From: Erigeron canadensis
Lineage: Eukaryota > Streptophyta > Magnoliopsida > Asterales > Asteraceae
Length of the DNA: 64,000 nucleotides
Direction: 5' to 3'
NCBI RefSeq assembly: GCF_010389155.1
Contig: NC_057763.1
Coordinates: 42,700,645-42,764,644, forward strand
Under the pieces are notes generated by a model that was not told the origin of the DNA, did not search any database, and saw only the letters and a program-made list of their open reading frames with translations. Shown piece after piece: positions 61,623 to 64,000 of the stretch. Numbering within the stretch: the stretch's first letter is position 1; the number at the start of each line of letters is the position of its first letter. The translations under genes and the position numbers were made by a program.

Positions 61623-62110
61623 TTGTCTTTACACCACCTGTTGCTCAAAATCGTTCACTGGACAAGACACATTTAGATTCACCAAAGGTGAGTTATCGGA
61701 AGTGAACAAAGAAGTGGCTCCTGATACTTGTGAAAGGGCCATCTGTACTCGCTGGTCTTGTTGTGCAAATTTTAGGTCGTGGCTTGTGGTCTAGCAAGCA
61801 CGCTGTGGTTTTATGTGAAAGTATGCTCAAGGGAGGTTGCCGTGTGGAAGACATTTCTTGTTCTTGTTGTTCGTTATCGACTTACAGGGGCGACCTCCGC
61901 AAAATATGTAGCTTTAACTCAATTACAACTTCTTTATGGGATTTAGAACTTTGTAGGGCTCTACCTGGTTTTACATTTGTTACCCAATGTTTTCTACTGA
62001 TGATGGTTAGGGTTTTTAGTACAGAAAAACACTTTGTACCAATTTACACGGACCTTTTGTCATGTAGCATTTACAATTAATGATATGATAGAATTGATGT
62101 CATGTGTCTT
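61623..62110 (+). other. 3' UTR of the nucleotidyltransferase gene
   Basis: Follows the short last exon without another credible acceptor. Small frames at 61585-61794 and 61730-62080 lack domains. The density and composition look like transcribed DNA. Confidence 0.4.
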
Positions 62111-62513
62111 TCAATTTACAATTGTCTTGCAATTGTAATAAGCCAAAAAAAAAGAGCAGCATGATGCTCATTTGCGAAGTGTTGTAATTTTGTGTAGGTT
62201 CTGACCATGGTGGGTTTATTGCTAACTGCTTCCAACCTATTGAGACTTTTCTTACCAGATGTAGGAGCCAACTGCTTCTAACCTATTGCTAACACAAGGG
62301 AATGTTCTTTTGCTATATTACATACTTGCATCCACTAGCTTTCTCTAGCAGGTAGAATTAGGAACTATAAGAAGAAGAGAAAGTCCTTATCCTTGTTTAT
62401 AAACGATCGATTTGCCCAGGATCAGTCCTTCTTCGTCTTTCTTTCGATGATCAGACCTAAGAAAGGCGGTTCTCGAACCATGACGGGGGGGATGTCAACC
62501 TCCGGCGTATGGT

Positions 62514-62544
62514 CTCCACTATCAACGCTCAATTGATAGTGGAG
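62514..62544. other. perfect 12-bp stem hairpin between convergent genes
   Basis: CTCCACTATCAA at 62514-62525 and TTGATAGTGGAG at 62533-62544, separated by 7 bases. It lies in the space between the 3' ends of the plus-strand nucleotidyltransferase gene and the minus-strand helicase gene, in a locally GC-richer patch. Confidence 0.6.
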
Positions 62545-62864
62545 CGCTAATTGACACGTCCGTGACAATTCACCAAGTCATGTATAGCAGTATGGATAGT
62601 GTCTTAACATAAACCAAAATAATATCAGAGTGAATTGACGGTATCATTTGCCTAATCTGTTCAATGTTAACAAGAGCTGGAATCCCATAGCAGTGAACCA
62701 CTTGAAAACAAAAAACCAAAACGAAAACTAGCAGCCTATAGCAGTGAAGGGAAGAGAATGCTTTCAACTAATTTACAACAAGTGAAACAAATTGGTTGGT
62801 TACAAAAAATTTAAATGTTTCTTGCAAATAGTTAGTTAAGATATCATGTTACAACATCTAAATC

Positions 62865-63664
62865 TTATTTAAAGCGCAAGCCAAGAACGTTTTTTAGTCC
62901 TATTTTACCGACCACAAGTTTGGCAAGTGCCGGTGGAATATCAAGCCCCATGCTTCGGCTGAACTCACTGGCAAGCTCAACGATCCTGCTTTTGTCCCTA
63001 GCAACAGTTTTGTTAGAGTTATAATAGCCCAGCCATGCCTGGTATGCTGATTTTTTGTTTTCCATGCCCACATATAACAATCCCTCTCCACCTAGGGTAC
63101 ACAACAATTCACACAATGAATGTTTGTTATGGGTATGAATGTGTATTTTTCACAAAATTCAAAAGCTCTACAAACAATAATGCATGAAGCACTCAAACAG
63201 TCTACTTAGAGGATGTCTGGCAAAGCATTTTAAAATAGATTATCTGCATATTGTGATTGCAAGTCAGATAATTAGTTTCTAGCGTGTGGGTATAGTAAAA
63301 AATGATTTAATTACCTGGTCGCTTAGGGCTCAAATACACTTCGCCATCTCGGATAGTTTAAGAGCAGTTGCGATAAACTAATTTTAACAATTAGATTGAA
63401 GGTCCTTTTAACATGTAATCTTTAAAGTTCCTCAAAAAACATGTAAGTTTTGAAAAACCAGCTGTAATAGCAGATTATCTAGTTCTTACTATTTCATGTC
63501 AGTCGATCTCTTTCAATATACAATTTAAAACATCCCCTTAAAGTAACTTTGACATGCTTACAACTATGAACTACATGTGTAAAAGTATAATCTAAAACTG
63601 ACCTTTTTCTGTGTCTTGGTCAACGACAGGTAGGTCAGCTTTTGTAATTGGCATAGTCCGAAGG
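62865..63664 (-). CDS. 3' end of a DEAD-box RNA helicase, RH25/RH26/RH31 type (partial)
   Basis: Two exons are visible on the minus strand. The last, 63091-62865, reads GGEGLLYVGMENKKSAYQAW and continues LGYYNS...ELASEFSRSMGL...GKIGLKNVLGLRFK to a TAA stop. This is the conserved C-terminal (DUF4217-type) segment of the Mss116-like plant helicases RH25, RH26 and RH31. The preceding exon ends at 63603 (TMPITKADLPVVDQDTEK, then GT donor); the join makes a Gly codon (phase 1). Its 5' limit is uncertain, with a TTCATAG acceptor near 63688 or a closer site. The helicase core lies beyond the right edge, so ATP-binding and DEAD motifs cannot be checked. Confidence 0.8.
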
Positions 63665-63793
63665 GTAAACAAGAGAAACAACTATGAATAAATGTTGATG
63701 AGAGAGAAGCACAGATGAAAATATTGGTAAATCATGTGCAAAAATAATTATTTATGGGTGATACTCATGAATAAAAAAATATAATGGACAACC

Positions 63794-63929
63794 GTGTACA
63801 AATGGAAAAGTATGTTAGTCTTCTTGTGATTAATCCCTAAATAAAATGGAATCTGGTAACTGTGTACAAATAGAAAAGTATGTTAGTCTTCCCGTGATTA
63901 ATCCCTAAATAAAATGGAATATGGTATTT
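63794..63929 (+). repeat. tandem duplication, 68-bp unit
   Basis: GTGTACAAAT(G/A)GAAAAG at 63794 and 63862 begins two nearly identical copies that both include TTAGTCTTC and TGATTAATCCCTAAATAAA. It lies in what is presumably an intron of the helicase gene. Confidence 0.85.
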
Positions 63930-64000
63930 TGGTGTGGTGCACGCTCATCCGGTGAAATAAAGAGGGAATAAAAAACATGTGGAAACGCCACACGTCAAAT

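Noticed and set aside
1..64000. CRISPR arrays, operons, prophage or rRNA genes
   Set aside because: No regularly spaced repeats or rRNA sequence were seen, and intron-bearing plant genes rule out a prokaryotic reading.

Overview
The window is nuclear DNA of a flowering plant. Genes carry short GT-AG introns, the intergenic space is very AT-rich and full of small transposon relics, and the proteins are plant-specific or plant-typed (PYL abscisic-acid receptor, PLIP-type plastid lipase, RH42 and RH26-type helicases). It is a eudicot. The repeat style (Au-like SINEs, GTGG-rich dispersed repeats, many MITEs) suggests an Asteraceae-like genome, but that is an inference.

Layout. 1-11.3 kb is repeat-rich: a solo-LTR-like block, a 5'-truncated SINE, exon-like gene relics, a Mutator-like element bounded by a perfect 9-bp duplication, and a 232-bp tandem repeat. 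11.3-14.9 kb holds an intact RH42/RCF1-type DEAD-box helicase (+). 17-19 kb holds two MITEs with TTA/TAA duplications. 20.07-20.39 kb holds two successive fold-backs whose 5' arms resemble mature miR477, preceded by a TATA box: a probable MIR477 cluster. 22-24 kb has a LINE remnant and another MITE. 25.9-27.2 kb (-) is a three-exon PYL8/PYL9-type ABA receptor. 27.4-43.3 kb is a gene-poor tract of SINEs, MITEs and Helitron-like termini, with one possible spliced non-coding transcript near 38 kb. 43.4-46.4 kb (+) is a five-exon PLIP1-type phospholipase A1. 48.1-50 kb (-) is a CCCH plus RING zinc-finger gene (AtC3H1/RNF113/Cwc24 type). 54.3-61.6 kb (+) is a nine-exon nucleotidyltransferase (PAP/OAS1 superfamily). 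62.9-63.7 kb (-) is the 3' end of an RH25/26/31-type DEAD-box helicase that runs off the right edge.

The genes are not an operon and have separate roles: RNA helicases and splicing (RH42, C3H1), ABA perception, plastid lipid turnover and RNA tailing. What ties them together is synteny. From memory of Arabidopsis, PYL9 and C3H1 are adjacent loci (At1g01360/At1g01350), and PLIP1 and this nucleotidyltransferase are adjacent loci (At3g61680/At3g61690). Here the two pairs are interleaved. The most interesting new items are the MIR477 cluster, the interleaved microsynteny, and a tandemly duplicated 26-codon hydrophobic ORF just downstream of the C3H1 gene.
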